Notes under the pieces: model-generated
Databases searched by the model: none
Seen by the model: the letters and a program-made list of their open reading frames with translations, nothing else
Told to the model about the DNA's origin: nothing
Origin: Paenibacillus glacialis
GTDB taxonomy: Bacteria > Bacillota > Bacilli > Paenibacillales > Paenibacillaceae
Assembly (NCBI RefSeq): GCF_001637205.1
Contig: NZ_LVJH01000003.1
Span: 216,091 to 280,090 of the forward strand
Direction: 5' to 3'
DNA: 64,000 nt
Made by a program: the position numbers and the translations under genes
In this document: piece after piece, positions 17,766 to 26,454 of the stretch
Numbering within the stretch: position 1 is the first letter of the stretch
Layout: each line of letters begins with the position of its first letter

Positions 17766-18596
17766 GTGAGCGAGAAATTGCTAATCGGCCGAACGATTGA
17801 TACTGGCTCATGGGTACACAGTATTGATCCTCGTGCGAAGATGGTAGCGATGATGTTATATGTTGTAATTATTATCTTGTCCAATACATGGTTAGAGATG
17901 GCTTATGTCATTTTGTTTTCCTTAATTATTATCTCGTTAACACGTATTCATATTAAATATTTCATTAGAGCTGCTAAGCCATTATGGGTATTAATGCTCT
18001 TTATCTTTATTGTTCAGTGTATAAAAGTGGACGATAAGAACGGTGCGATACTCCTGAGTATCGGCTCTTGGAATCTATATTTTGAAGGGTTTAAATTAGG
18101 ACTATTCTCTGTGTTAAGAATGGTGTTCCTTGTATCCTTTACAGCGATTCTAACCTTTACGACGACACCGGGTCGTCTTAATCAGGGGTTAGAGGGTGTG
18201 TTGAAGCCACTAAAGGTTGTACGAGTGTCACCTGATCGGTTCACATTGATGGTCAGCATTGCACTTCGGTTTATTCCGTCGATTCTTGAGGAAGCCCAGA
18301 TTATACTCAAGGCACAAGCATCTCGTGGCGCTGATTTAAGAGAACTTCCGTGGAAAGAGAAGGGGAAGATGCTTGTCTCTTTGCTGGTTCCTGTTACGGT
18401 GGGCGCATTTCGCAGGGCTGAGGATCTGGTTCATTCTATGGAATCACGAGGATTCCGATTGGGAGAACCGCGTACAAAGTATCACCGTCTGGTATGGAGA
18501 AAGCGAGATACGATATTTATATGCTTCTTCATTGTAATGCTTGTTGCTATGGTGTGGATGTCGGGTTATGGAACTGGAGAACTTTGGACGCTATAA
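17766..18596 (+). CDS. ECF transporter transmembrane subunit EcfT-like
   Basis: A 276-residue membrane protein with about five spans. The two coupling motifs that dock onto the ATPases are present: ASRGADLR near residue 180 and MESRGFRLGE near 220. The GTG start follows GAGGG. It completes the ECF module started by the two ATPase genes. The S component could be the EetB-like protein in the same operon, or a RibU-like riboflavin binder elsewhere. Confidence 0.9.
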   Translation: MSEKLLIGRTIDTGSWVHSIDPRAKMVAMMLYVVIIILSNTWLEMAYVILFSLIIISLTRIHIKYFIRAAKPLWVLMLFIFIVQCIKVDDKNGAILLSIGSWNLYFEGFKLGLFSVLRMVFLVSFTAILTFTTTPGRLNQGLEGVLKPLKVVRVSPDRFTLMVSIALRFIPSILEEAQIILKAQASRGADLRELPWKEKGKMLVSLLVPVTVGAFRRAEDLVHSMESRGFRLGEPRTKYHRLVWRKRDTIFICFFIVMLVAMVWMSGYGTGELWTL

Positions 18597-18629
18597 AGAG
18601 TTAACTACTTCTTGGTGGAGGCGATTGTA

Positions 18630-20543
18630 ATGGCACGTTACTTTAATGGAAAAGAAATTGAACTACTAGCACCGGTTGGAACATTCGAAATTTTCAAGGA
18701 AGTTATTCAAGCACCTTGTGATGCTGTTTTCTTTGGTGGACCGAGTCTGAATATGCGTATGATGCGTAAAGGATACAACTTTACACTAGAAGAAATTGTT
18801 CAAGCAACTGATATAGCACATGAACTACATAAAAAAGTATATGTTACGGTGAATAACCTCCTTAGTGAGGACGATGTAGAAGAGGCTAAAGATTACCTGC
18901 GCTTTCTTGAAGGAGCGCAGGTAGATGCTCTGATTGTGCAGGACTATGCCGTAGTGAAGCTGATTCAAGAGATGGGGCTTGATCTCAAAGTCCATTCCTC
19001 TGTAATGATGAATGTCCATAATTTAGAGACCGTCCGACTGCTACAAGAACTTGGTGTGACGCGTGTCGTAACATCAAGAGAAATGGATCTACAAACAGCT
19101 CGATATATTTGGAGTCAAAGCGGAATGGAATTAGAGTATTTCATCCATGGAGATATGTGTGTAGCACATGGGGCTAACTGTCATTTCAGCTCTGTTGTGT
19201 TCGGGATGAGTGGTAGTCGAGGTAAGTGTATGAAGCCATGTCGGTGGGAGTATCGTGTGAAGAAAGACGGAAATATCTATCCAGCGGATTATCCACTTGC
19301 TGTGAAAGATATGTATATGTATGAGAATATCCCTGAATTGATTGAGTCGGGTATTTGTTCATTCAAAATTGAAGGACGGATGCGGGATGTAGACTTCATC
19401 TTGTTATTGATCAACAGTTATGGGGATGCCATTGATCGGTATATTGAAGATCCAATCGGGTATGAGCGTACAGTGGATAGTGACAAGCTGTATGAGAATC
19501 GTAAACGAGATTTCTCCACGGCCTATGCCTTTGGTAAGCCAGGATTGTCTAATATGAATCGGAGGTACGAAGGTACCGGGAAGTTCTATAGTACAGGTAA
19601 AGTATTCAGCACACCAACGGCTGAGCGTTCAATGAAGGAAGAGCGTGTTGCAGAGCTACGGGAGCAGCTGTCACAAGTACAACGTTTGGAACGGTCCTCT
19701 CGCCCAGAATTAAGCGTTCGCGTGAATAATATGGAACAGGCTCGTATGGCGATAGAAGAGGGCGTTGATCATCTGTACCTTTCAGGTGATGTGTATCTAC
19801 CAGATGTACCGTTCACGAAGAAGAATATTATTGAACTAAGTGGCATCAAAGGCACAACCAAGTTGTATCTCGGATTGCCTCGGATGATGACGGAGCTCCA
19901 TTTTGAACAATATGGCGAATTACTCTCTAGAGAACCATTAGGAATTGACGGTCTAGTAGTGACTAACAGTGGTGCTATTCATGCATTTGCGGATAAAGGG
20001 TATCCATTGATTGGAGATACTAGCTTGAATATATACAATCATTTAGCTGCTGAGATGTATGCCGGTCTAGGCGTACAAAGAATGACGATATCGCCAGAGA
20101 TGACTGCGGAACATTTCACAGGGCTACTCAAGAACTCCAGATTGCCTTTGGAAGCAGTCGTACATGGATCTCCAACAGTCATGTATATGGAGCATGATCT
20201 CTATGAAAACACGGAGGTACATGAATCCGTCGGAGAAGAAAATAATCATTACGTAGATAATTCAGTGCTTGTGTTGATGACCGATAAGGGTGAGAATCCG
20301 GTATATCGTGATCAGCATGGTCGGAATCATCTGACAATGGCTAAAGAAATCTGTTACCTTCCCTTGTTGAAGGAGTTGGCGGAGGCGGGATTATCTCACT
20401 TCCGAATTGAGGGTGCAACCTACTCTGTGAGTCAGTTACGTACAATTATTTGCGCTTATAAGGCGGCCATAGTTGGGGAACAGTTTGAAGAGCTTCAACC
20501 CGTGTATGCCGGATATACGCTTGGTTCATTGCAATTTAATTGA
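18630..20543 (+). CDS. U32 family (peptidase U32-like) protein
   Basis: A 637-residue U32 protein. The N-terminal TIM-barrel-like domain contains KVYVTVNNLLSEDDVEEA and the four-cysteine signature GDMCVAHGANCHFS followed by GSRGKCMKPCRW (about residues 175-205). In UbiU, UbiV and related U32 proteins such cysteines bind a [4Fe-4S] cluster, and several act in RNA or quinone hydroxylation rather than proteolysis. The C-terminal half repeats a related fold (LSVRVNNMEQARMAIEEG). GGTGGAGG precedes the ATG at 18630, and a GTG at 18612 is less well placed. It sits between the ECF genes and quinone genes, so a redox or quinone role is possible but unproven. Confidence 0.82.
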   Translation: MARYFNGKEIELLAPVGTFEIFKEVIQAPCDAVFFGGPSLNMRMMRKGYNFTLEEIVQATDIAHELHKKVYVTVNNLLSEDDVEEAKDYLRFLEGAQVDALIVQDYAVVKLIQEMGLDLKVHSSVMMNVHNLETVRLLQELGVTRVVTSREMDLQTARYIWSQSGMELEYFIHGDMCVAHGANCHFSSVVFGMSGSRGKCMKPCRWEYRVKKDGNIYPADYPLAVKDMYMYENIPELIESGICSFKIEGRMRDVDFILLLINSYGDAIDRYIEDPIGYERTVDSDKLYENRKRDFSTAYAFGKPGLSNMNRRYEGTGKFYSTGKVFSTPTAERSMKEERVAELREQLSQVQRLERSSRPELSVRVNNMEQARMAIEEGVDHLYLSGDVYLPDVPFTKKNIIELSGIKGTTKLYLGLPRMMTELHFEQYGELLSREPLGIDGLVVTNSGAIHAFADKGYPLIGDTSLNIYNHLAAEMYAGLGVQRMTISPEMTAEHFTGLLKNSRLPLEAVVHGSPTVMYMEHDLYENTEVHESVGEENNHYVDNSVLVLMTDKGENPVYRDQHGRNHLTMAKEICYLPLLKELAEAGLSHFRIEGATYSVSQLRTIICAYKAAIVGEQFEELQPVYAGYTLGSLQFN

Positions 20544-20615
20544 TAAAACCACACAAAGCATAGGTTTATACAGCTATTTAAAGAACTCGCATATCAGACG
20601 AGAGGGAGAATCCGC

Positions 20616-21941
20616 ATGAAATCCATGACAGAACACTATATCGGACCCGAAGAGATCAAGGCAAAGCGAGCATCGTACTTTTATCCCTGTACCCAACATT
20701 TCTATCAGAAACCGCCTCAGATCGTGAAAGGCTCGATGCAACATCTGTACGATGATCAAGGGCAGGAATATATAGACTTTTTTGCAGGTGTCTCTGTTGT
20801 AGCTTGTGGACACTGTAATCCTTCCATTACGGATGCAACGCTGAATCAGATTCAGAGGCTACAGCATACCACTACTATATATTTGACACAGCCGATTGTA
20901 GACTTGGCAGAACGTCTTGCTGAGCTATTGCCTGGAACACTACAACGGACTTTCTTCGTTAACAGTGGTACTGAAGCTAACGAAGGAGCACTTCTATTAG
21001 CAAGGATGCACACGGGGCGTAAAGGCTTTATCGCTCTTGAACAAGGCCTGCATGGTCGAAGTAATCTGACGATGAGTGTTACGGGGTTGTCTATGTGGCG
21101 TACGGATCCCTTTTTAGAGGAAGAAGTGTACTTCATCCCACGTCCCTATCGTACAGGAGTAACTCCTGAGGAGGCGGCTCAAGATTCCCTTAAAGCGCTC
21201 GATAAGGTGCTAGAGGAAAAGGGAGATACGATTGCAGCATTGATCATAGAGCCTATTCAAGGGAATGGGGGCATCATAGTACCACCAGATGGCTACTTAC
21301 AGGAAGTGAAGGCACGCCTCGAACGCTATGGTGTACTTATGATTGCTGATGAAATCCAGACGGGGTTTGGACGAACAGGTCGGATGTTTGCTATAGAACA
21401 TTTTGACGTAGTACCTGATATCATTTCTATGGCGAAGGCGCTAGGGAATGGTGTCCCTATTGGGGCTTTTTCTACTACAGATCATATTGCAGCATCTTTA
21501 AATCGGCCATCAGCTTCGACATTTGGCGGGAATCCTGTATCTTCCGTTACAGGAATGGCTGTTTTAGACTACATCGGTGAAGAGAGACTCGTAGAACGTT
21601 CAGAGGAGCTTGGTCACATACTCATGCAAGGATTAGAACAGCTTATGAAAAGACATGGAGCGGTGATCTCAGAGGTGCGTGGTAAAGGATTGATGATCGG
21701 GGTGGAGTTACTAGCTTCTAATCCAGATCTCGGAGCTATATTAACGGATCAAGTACTTGAGGAGATGAAGGAACAAGGTTTCCTTATCGGTAAGAATGGC
21801 ATCTATCGCAATGTATTAGCTTTCCAACCTCCACTGGTCATCCAGGATGAGGACATCCAGAAGATGCTGAAGGCACTAGATATAGTGTTAGAGAGAGTGG
21901 AAGCGTCCAAGGCGGCAGGGGTGGGAAGGAATCCTCGTTGA
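20616..21941 (+). CDS. Class III (PLP-dependent) aminotransferase
   Basis: A 441-residue aminotransferase. [20 protein letters not shown] (cofactor binding), [26 protein letters not shown] and [14 protein letters not shown] (PLP Lys) are intact. It resembles alanine-glyoxylate or omega-amino-acid aminotransferases (AGT2 / 4-aminobutyrate type). Exact substrates cannot be told from sequence. It is co-directional with the U32 gene (72-base gap) and the UbiA gene (19-base gap), so it seems part of the same transcript, though its connection to electron transfer is unclear. Confidence 0.88.
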   Translation: MKSMTEHYIGPEEIKAKRASYFYPCTQHFYQKPPQIVKGSMQHLYDDQGQEYIDFFAGVSVVACGHCNPSITDATLNQIQRLQHTTTIYLTQPIVDLAERLAELLPGTLQRTFFVNSGTEANEGALLLARMHTGRKGFIALEQGLHGRSNLTMSVTGLSMWRTDPFLEEEVYFIPRPYRTGVTPEEAAQDSLKALDKVLEEKGDTIAALIIEPIQGNGGIIVPPDGYLQEVKARLERYGVLMIADEIQTGFGRTGRMFAIEHFDVVPDIISMAKALGNGVPIGAFSTTDHIAASLNRPSASTFGGNPVSSVTGMAVLDYIGEERLVERSEELGHILMQGLEQLMKRHGAVISEVRGKGLMIGVELLASNPDLGAILTDQVLEEMKEQGFLIGKNGIYRNVLAFQPPLVIQDEDIQKMLKALDIVLERVEASKAAGVGRNPR

Positions 21942-21960
21942 GGATGAATGGTGGATTGCA

Positions 21961-22833
21961 TTGAATATTAGACCTATATTTCAAAAAAGTAAGCAATTTG
22001 GTGAACTGGTCATGTTCTCACATACATTGTTTTCGTTACCTTTTGCTGTGATCTCCATGGTATGGGCTGCAGGCGGGTGGCCCTCGTGGTGGATAATGAT
22101 TTGGGGATTAATTGCCCTTATTGGTGCTCGTAACGGAGCTAATGCCTTTAATAGACTCGCTGACCGTAAGTTTGACGAACAGAACCCGCGTACCGCTACA
22201 AGGCATCTTCCACAGAGATTACTTGGGACGCGTGAAGTTATTATTTTTGTAATCATCAATTATCTTATCTTTGTCATTGCAGCGTCGATGCTAAATCCAT
22301 TGTGTATGATCCTGTCACCGGTGGGTATTCTCCTCATCACGGTATATTCATATACGAAACGGTTTACATGGCTCAGCCATCTGTACCTCGGATTCGTAAT
22401 CGCATCCGCTCCCATTGGAGCATGGTTTGCGGTGACAGGAGAGTTCGCTTTCACACCCTTTGTGTTGGGAACCGTTGTGATGCTCTGGATTGCAGGCTTT
22501 GATGTAATATATGGAACGCAAGACATTGAGTTCGACCGTAATCATGGCTTGTGGTCCATTCCTAGTTTCTTCGGTTTGAAAACGGCACTATGGATGGCTA
22601 AAGGCATGCACATTGTCATGCTGGTACTGTTACTATTTCTCTACTATTTCAGAGATTTGAGCTGGATGTATCTTATCGGATTAGGAATTGCGGCCATTTT
22701 GCTCATGACGGAACATGGTATTATCAAACCTCACCAACCTAAATTAATGAAGATTGCTGCGTATAACCTAAATCAAGTGATTAGTATGGTGATCGTAGCT
22801 TGTACCTTAATAGACTTCTTTTTTATCGCTTAG
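21961..22833 (+). CDS. dmkA: UbiA family prenyltransferase, DmkA-like
   Basis: A 290-residue membrane prenyltransferase with about eight spans. The two Asp motifs are present: NGANAFNRLADRKFDEQNPRT (NxxxDxxxD near residues 60-72) and DVIYGTQDIEFDR near 185. UbiA proteins attach polyprenyl tails to aromatic rings in quinone synthesis. In Listeria EET the equivalent DmkA makes a dedicated demethylmenaquinone. The start is TTG with a weak ribosome site. It ends the plus-strand operon and is followed by a bidirectional terminator, facing the polyprenyl synthase genes. Confidence 0.87.
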   Translation: MNIRPIFQKSKQFGELVMFSHTLFSLPFAVISMVWAAGGWPSWWIMIWGLIALIGARNGANAFNRLADRKFDEQNPRTATRHLPQRLLGTREVIIFVIINYLIFVIAASMLNPLCMILSPVGILLITVYSYTKRFTWLSHLYLGFVIASAPIGAWFAVTGEFAFTPFVLGTVVMLWIAGFDVIYGTQDIEFDRNHGLWSIPSFFGLKTALWMAKGMHIVMLVLLLFLYYFRDLSWMYLIGLGIAAILLMTEHGIIKPHQPKLMKIAAYNLNQVISMVIVACTLIDFFFIA

Positions 22834-22851
22834 CTCATTGAACATCGGAAT

Positions 22852-22906
22852 ACACAAAAGAACCTCCCTACATCATTTGAACATGATGAGGGAGGTTCTT
22901 TTGTGT
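22852..22906. terminator. Bidirectional terminator between dmkA and dmkB
   Basis: An 18-bp perfect stem (AAAAGAACCTCCCT with AGGGAGGTTCTTTT and flanks) plus inner CATCAT/ATGATG. It separates the converging arms of the EET locus. Confidence 0.93.
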
Positions 22907-22932
22907 GTAGAGAGAATCTTATAGATCTTCTC

Positions 22933-23913
22933 TTAATGATCACGTCCTGCAAAATAATTGAGCAGGGATTGGAGATCCCGATGTGCAGGGAAAGATGATA
23001 ACTGCTCAATAATGTCTTGAGCCTTGTTCAAATAATCATGACTAAGCTGTTCCGTTTGTTCTAACGCACCAGATGAAGTAATCATGTTAATAGCTTCTTT
23101 AATTTCTACGTCTGTTGAACCTTCATGAATCGCTCGAATGGTAGTTGCAAGCTCAGGTTTTTGCAGGGCGTAGATGACAGGCAACGTGACTTGTCCGTGG
23201 ATGAGATCACTTCCTGTCGGTTTGCCAAGTATATCAGGCGTCTGCGTAAAGTCTAACAGATCATCATGGATTTGAAATGACATTCCCAGATACTCACCAA
23301 ATGTGTATAGTAGGTCCGCAACGTCAGGATCAGCTTCCGTAGATAAAGCCCCTACTCGTAAACAAGTAGCCATTAATTGAGCTGTTTTATTCCGCGACTT
23401 TTCTAAATATTCATCTAGTGTTAGATCATAATCATACCGATGCTCAAGTTGCTCATACTCACCAATACATAGCTGAGCTGTTGCAATCGCTGATAAGTCA
23501 CGTATATAAAGATCTTTGTTAGAGGAGTAGCTAGATAGGAGTTCAATCACACGAGCAGACATGTAACTGCCAATATGAACGGCTTCAGCTACTCCCGTCA
23601 TCGTATGCATCGAGGGCTGTCCACGACGCAAATCTGATCGGTCAATAATGTCATCATGAATCAGAGAGGAAGCATGAATGAATTCAACAGTCGCGGCCAA
23701 TTGAAGCTGTGGTTTACCTGTTGGAATGGTGCCGAAGCGACTCCCTACAACAACCATCAAAGGGCGCAGCCTTTTTCCTCCAGATCGGATAAGTGCAAGG
23801 ATACTTTTAGATAAAACAGAGGAAAATGGTACATCTCTATCCAATCTAACGATATCCTCAATGTTCTTGTTGATACGTCGCAAATTGATATTCAGAGTCT
23901 CATGTAGTTTCAT
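22933..23913 (-). CDS. dmkB: Polyprenyl diphosphate synthase catalytic subunit, DmkB-like
   Basis: A 326-residue trans-prenyltransferase. Both Asp-rich motifs are intact: SLIHDDIIDRSDLRRG (first, near residue 85) and IHDDLLDF (second, near 217), plus GGKRLRP. It belongs to the heptaprenyl/octaprenyl group and makes the long isoprenoid tail for quinones. It lies five bases downstream of the HepS-like gene, so they probably form a heterodimer. In Listeria EET the equivalent DmkB feeds DmkA. AGGTAGG precedes the ATG. Confidence 0.92.
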   Translation of the reverse strand: MKLHETLNINLRRINKNIEDIVRLDRDVPFSSVLSKSILALIRSGGKRLRPLMVVVGSRFGTIPTGKPQLQLAATVEFIHASSLIHDDIIDRSDLRRGQPSMHTMTGVAEAVHIGSYMSARVIELLSSYSSNKDLYIRDLSAIATAQLCIGEYEQLEHRYDYDLTLDEYLEKSRNKTAQLMATCLRVGALSTEADPDVADLLYTFGEYLGMSFQIHDDLLDFTQTPDILGKPTGSDLIHGQVTLPVIYALQKPELATTIRAIHEGSTDVEIKEAINMITSSGALEQTEQLSHDYLNKAQDIIEQLSSFPAHRDLQSLLNYFAGRDH

Positions 23914-23918
23914 GTTGT

Positions 23919-24377
23919 TTAACCTACCTGTTCTACAGTTGCGGTGGATACATTACGTCTGAATTCAAGATTTAAGAACTGTTCCAAGCAGGTGTATAAC
24001 AACTCAACTTCGGAATGTCCTTCAGCACCTCGGATCTGCCACTTTTTGATGTGGGGTGCTAGGTATGATATCAGATCGATTTCTTCAAACTGGACGGCTA
24101 ATTGAATATAAAGACTGTATAAATAATCACCATCTAGCACCTTGCGGGTTAGATTTGGATCAGAATAATTACAGTCTTTATGACGACTTGTGGCAAGCTT
24201 AAGTACAGTGTAAAGTGCGAGAAGATGAACTTTACGCTCATAAGCTAAGTCGTAACTATTCAGTAGAGATTCCGTAACCAGCATTTCTGTTCGATCGATG
24301 TCCAACGCAATTCCAGCCTTTGGCGAACACTCAGCTTGGAGTAGTTGGAAGGTTTCATTCATAAGTTGTGTGTGCAT
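23919..24377 (-). CDS. Heptaprenyl diphosphate synthase subunit I (HepS)-like protein
   Basis: A 152-residue helical protein resembling the non-catalytic HEPPP synthase component I. VLDGDYLYSLYIQLA matches the family GDYLxSxYY type motif, and VHLLALYTVLKLATSRH fits its helix. Full HepS is about 250 residues, so this is a shortened form. It would set product length with the catalytic subunit. A GTG at 24386 overlaps AAGGGG. The ATG at 24377 is better spaced. Assignment is from motif and the adjacent catalytic gene. Confidence 0.72.
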   Translation of the reverse strand: MHTQLMNETFQLLQAECSPKAGIALDIDRTEMLVTESLLNSYDLAYERKVHLLALYTVLKLATSRHKDCNYSDPNLTRKVLDGDYLYSLYIQLAVQFEEIDLISYLAPHIKKWQIRGAEGHSEVELLYTCLEQFLNLEFRRNVSTATVEQVG

Positions 24378-24433
24378 ATGCTTCACCCCTTGGATCGGTT
24401 TTCATCATACCTTCAAGACCATATAAAATAAGG

Positions 24434-24462
24434 AGAGTAATGTGCGATTCGCACATTACTCT
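24434..24462 (-). terminator. Hairpin between ndh2 and the HepS-like gene
   Basis: AGAGTAATGTGCGA pairs with TCGCACATTACTCT over a 1-base loop. On the minus strand it is followed by CCTTATTTTAT. It may be a partial terminator, lowering expression of the quinone-tail genes relative to ndh2 and pplA. Confidence 0.6.
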
Positions 24463-24502
24463 AATGTATAGCTTACTTTGGTAATTAAGAAGTTGTGAAA
24501 CA

Positions 24503-26377
24503 TCAGTCTGTAAATAAGTACCATCTTCTAACAAGCGGGATCTTCTTCCATTGCTTCTTCAACCAAGGAAGAACGTAGTAGTCAAGACCAAATACGCTTC
24601 CTGAACCGCCAATAGTAGCAATTGCAGCTGTTACGTACCAGAGCATTTCATAAGGTGCCATACCTGATGTCCAGATCATAACGCCCATACCGATCGTCCC
24701 GATCGAAGATACAGCAGTGAATAGACCAAGAATGAGTAGCACACCAAAGGTGATTTCTGCAAGAACCATACCTGTTTGGAATACTTGAGCCAATACAGTA
24801 TAGCCACCATCTGAGTTATAGAAGAATAAATCCATAAAGACATTCATAATGCTAGTTATGAATCCAGGAACTGGTAGAGCCGTTAACGTCTCACCTGTCG
24901 TAGCAACGGCAGAAGCTGCGGCTTGAGCATCGACAGTCTGAGCAACGGCAGTTACAGCTTCACTTGCAGCTGAGGTAACATCAGCGGTAGGAGATGCAGG
25001 GATCAAGAAAATGCGAGATGGGTCATCCCATATCTTACCGATCTTCTCCCAACCTTCATGAAGCCACATGTAACCTACATAGATACGTAGTGGAACTAGC
25101 CAGAAATTCGGTGAACGTTTGGAGAAGTGACCTCCAAGGAAGCTTCTGCGATTCTCCACATGGAAGAATTCATGCATCATGTAAGTCCATACTTTATTAA
25201 AGCCAGCAACGGTTGATAAATAGAATAGATTAATAAAGTGCTTAGACATCATAGCCATAAATCCGGTAAGCATGAACATCTTATTAGGAAGTCCTACGTT
25301 TGCAACACCGTAACGGCTTCCGATCGATACCATCGTTCCGTGAAACGCAGGTTTGTAAGATTTCTTCGCTTTACCTGTCACATCTGCATGAATGTTATGA
25401 GCAATCAGTGGAGCAGCGTGCTCAGCGTTCTCAACCATCTGAGGAACTGGACGAGTCTCACCTTCAGGAATAAAGAAAATATTGTCTCCGACAACATACA
25501 CATTCTCATGATCTAAGCTTTGTAATTTGTCGTTGGTTTCAATACGTCTGCGACCTTGTTGCTTCACATCTAATGAGCCTACAAGATCAGAGCCTTCAAC
25601 ACCAGCTGTCCAAACAATCGTATTAGCTGCGATCTCAGTATCGCCAAGCTTGACAGCAGTAGGATCAACACCCGTAATTTTGGCATTCGTAATGATCTCA
25701 ACACCCATTTTACGGAGGTGAGTCTCTGATTTAGCGATCAGCTTATCGGGTAGAATAGGTAGAATCTTAGCTGCCATATCTGCAACGACTAAGCGAACGT
25801 CTTGAGCGTCAATATAGAACTCCTTGCATAACTCATCGCGGAACTCAGCCATTTCACCGATCAATTCAACACCTGTAAAGCCTGCTCCTACAACAACGAA
25901 GGAGAGTTTTGTCTTACGGATAACTGGATCTTTTTCTTTTGCGGCTTCACTAAACATGTCGCGAATTTGTTTCTTCAATCGAACTGCATCTTCGAAAGAC
26001 CATAATGTAAATGCATTTTCTTCTGCACCAGGAATGCCGAAGAAGGTTGGTTTACTACCTGTTCCGATGACTAGGTAATCATAGTCATATGTAGTCTTGT
26101 CTGATATTAAGGTTTTACCTTCAAAATCAATTTTGCTGATGTCATCAAGGACAACATCCACTTTCTGATTGGCAAAAATCTTCTTCAGGTCAATCTTAAC
26201 TGCATCTTCCGGGGTACGATTAGCCGCTACCTCATGAAGTTCTGTTAAGAGTGTGTGATACGGATTACGATCGATCAATTGAATTTGAACGTCGTTATTT
26301 TTCTTGAATTTGTTAGCTAATTTCTTGGCGGTGAGAACACCACCGTAACCTCCGCCCAAAAGGACAATTTTCTTCAT
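24503..26377 (-). CDS. ndh2: Type II NADH dehydrogenase with membrane C-terminal extension (Ndh2, EET type)
   Basis: A 624-residue protein. The N-terminal 400 residues form an NDH-2 flavoprotein: FAD loop LLGGGYGGVLTAKKL at the start, NAD loop VVVGAGFTGVELIGEMAEF near residue 160, and YVVGDNIFF. The C-terminal 200 residues hold about four hydrophobic segments like a DoxX fold (LRIYVGYMWLHEGWEKIG, FGVLLILGLFTAVSSIGTIG). This fused form is the one used in Listeria flavin-based EET, passing electrons from NADH to membrane demethylmenaquinone. GAGGTG precedes the ATG. It lies 77 bases after the PplA-like gene. Confidence 0.93.
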   Translation of the reverse strand: MKKIVLLGGGYGGVLTAKKLANKFKKNNDVQIQLIDRNPYHTLLTELHEVAANRTPEDAVKIDLKKIFANQKVDVVLDDISKIDFEGKTLISDKTTYDYDYLVIGTGSKPTFFGIPGAEENAFTLWSFEDAVRLKKQIRDMFSEAAKEKDPVIRKTKLSFVVVGAGFTGVELIGEMAEFRDELCKEFYIDAQDVRLVVADMAAKILPILPDKLIAKSETHLRKMGVEIITNAKITGVDPTAVKLGDTEIAANTIVWTAGVEGSDLVGSLDVKQQGRRRIETNDKLQSLDHENVYVVGDNIFFIPEGETRPVPQMVENAEHAAPLIAHNIHADVTGKAKKSYKPAFHGTMVSIGSRYGVANVGLPNKMFMLTGFMAMMSKHFINLFYLSTVAGFNKVWTYMMHEFFHVENRRSFLGGHFSKRSPNFWLVPLRIYVGYMWLHEGWEKIGKIWDDPSRIFLIPASPTADVTSAASEAVTAVAQTVDAQAAASAVATTGETLTALPVPGFITSIMNVFMDLFFYNSDGGYTVLAQVFQTGMVLAEITFGVLLILGLFTAVSSIGTIGMGVMIWTSGMAPYEMLWYVTAAIATIGGSGSVFGLDYYVLPWLKKQWKKIPLVRRWYLFTD

Positions 26378-26454
26378 TGATAGTTCACCTCGTTATTATG
26401 TCGGATTTATTTCAACACTTCATGATACCAATAATCACCAACGCTAGACAGTAA

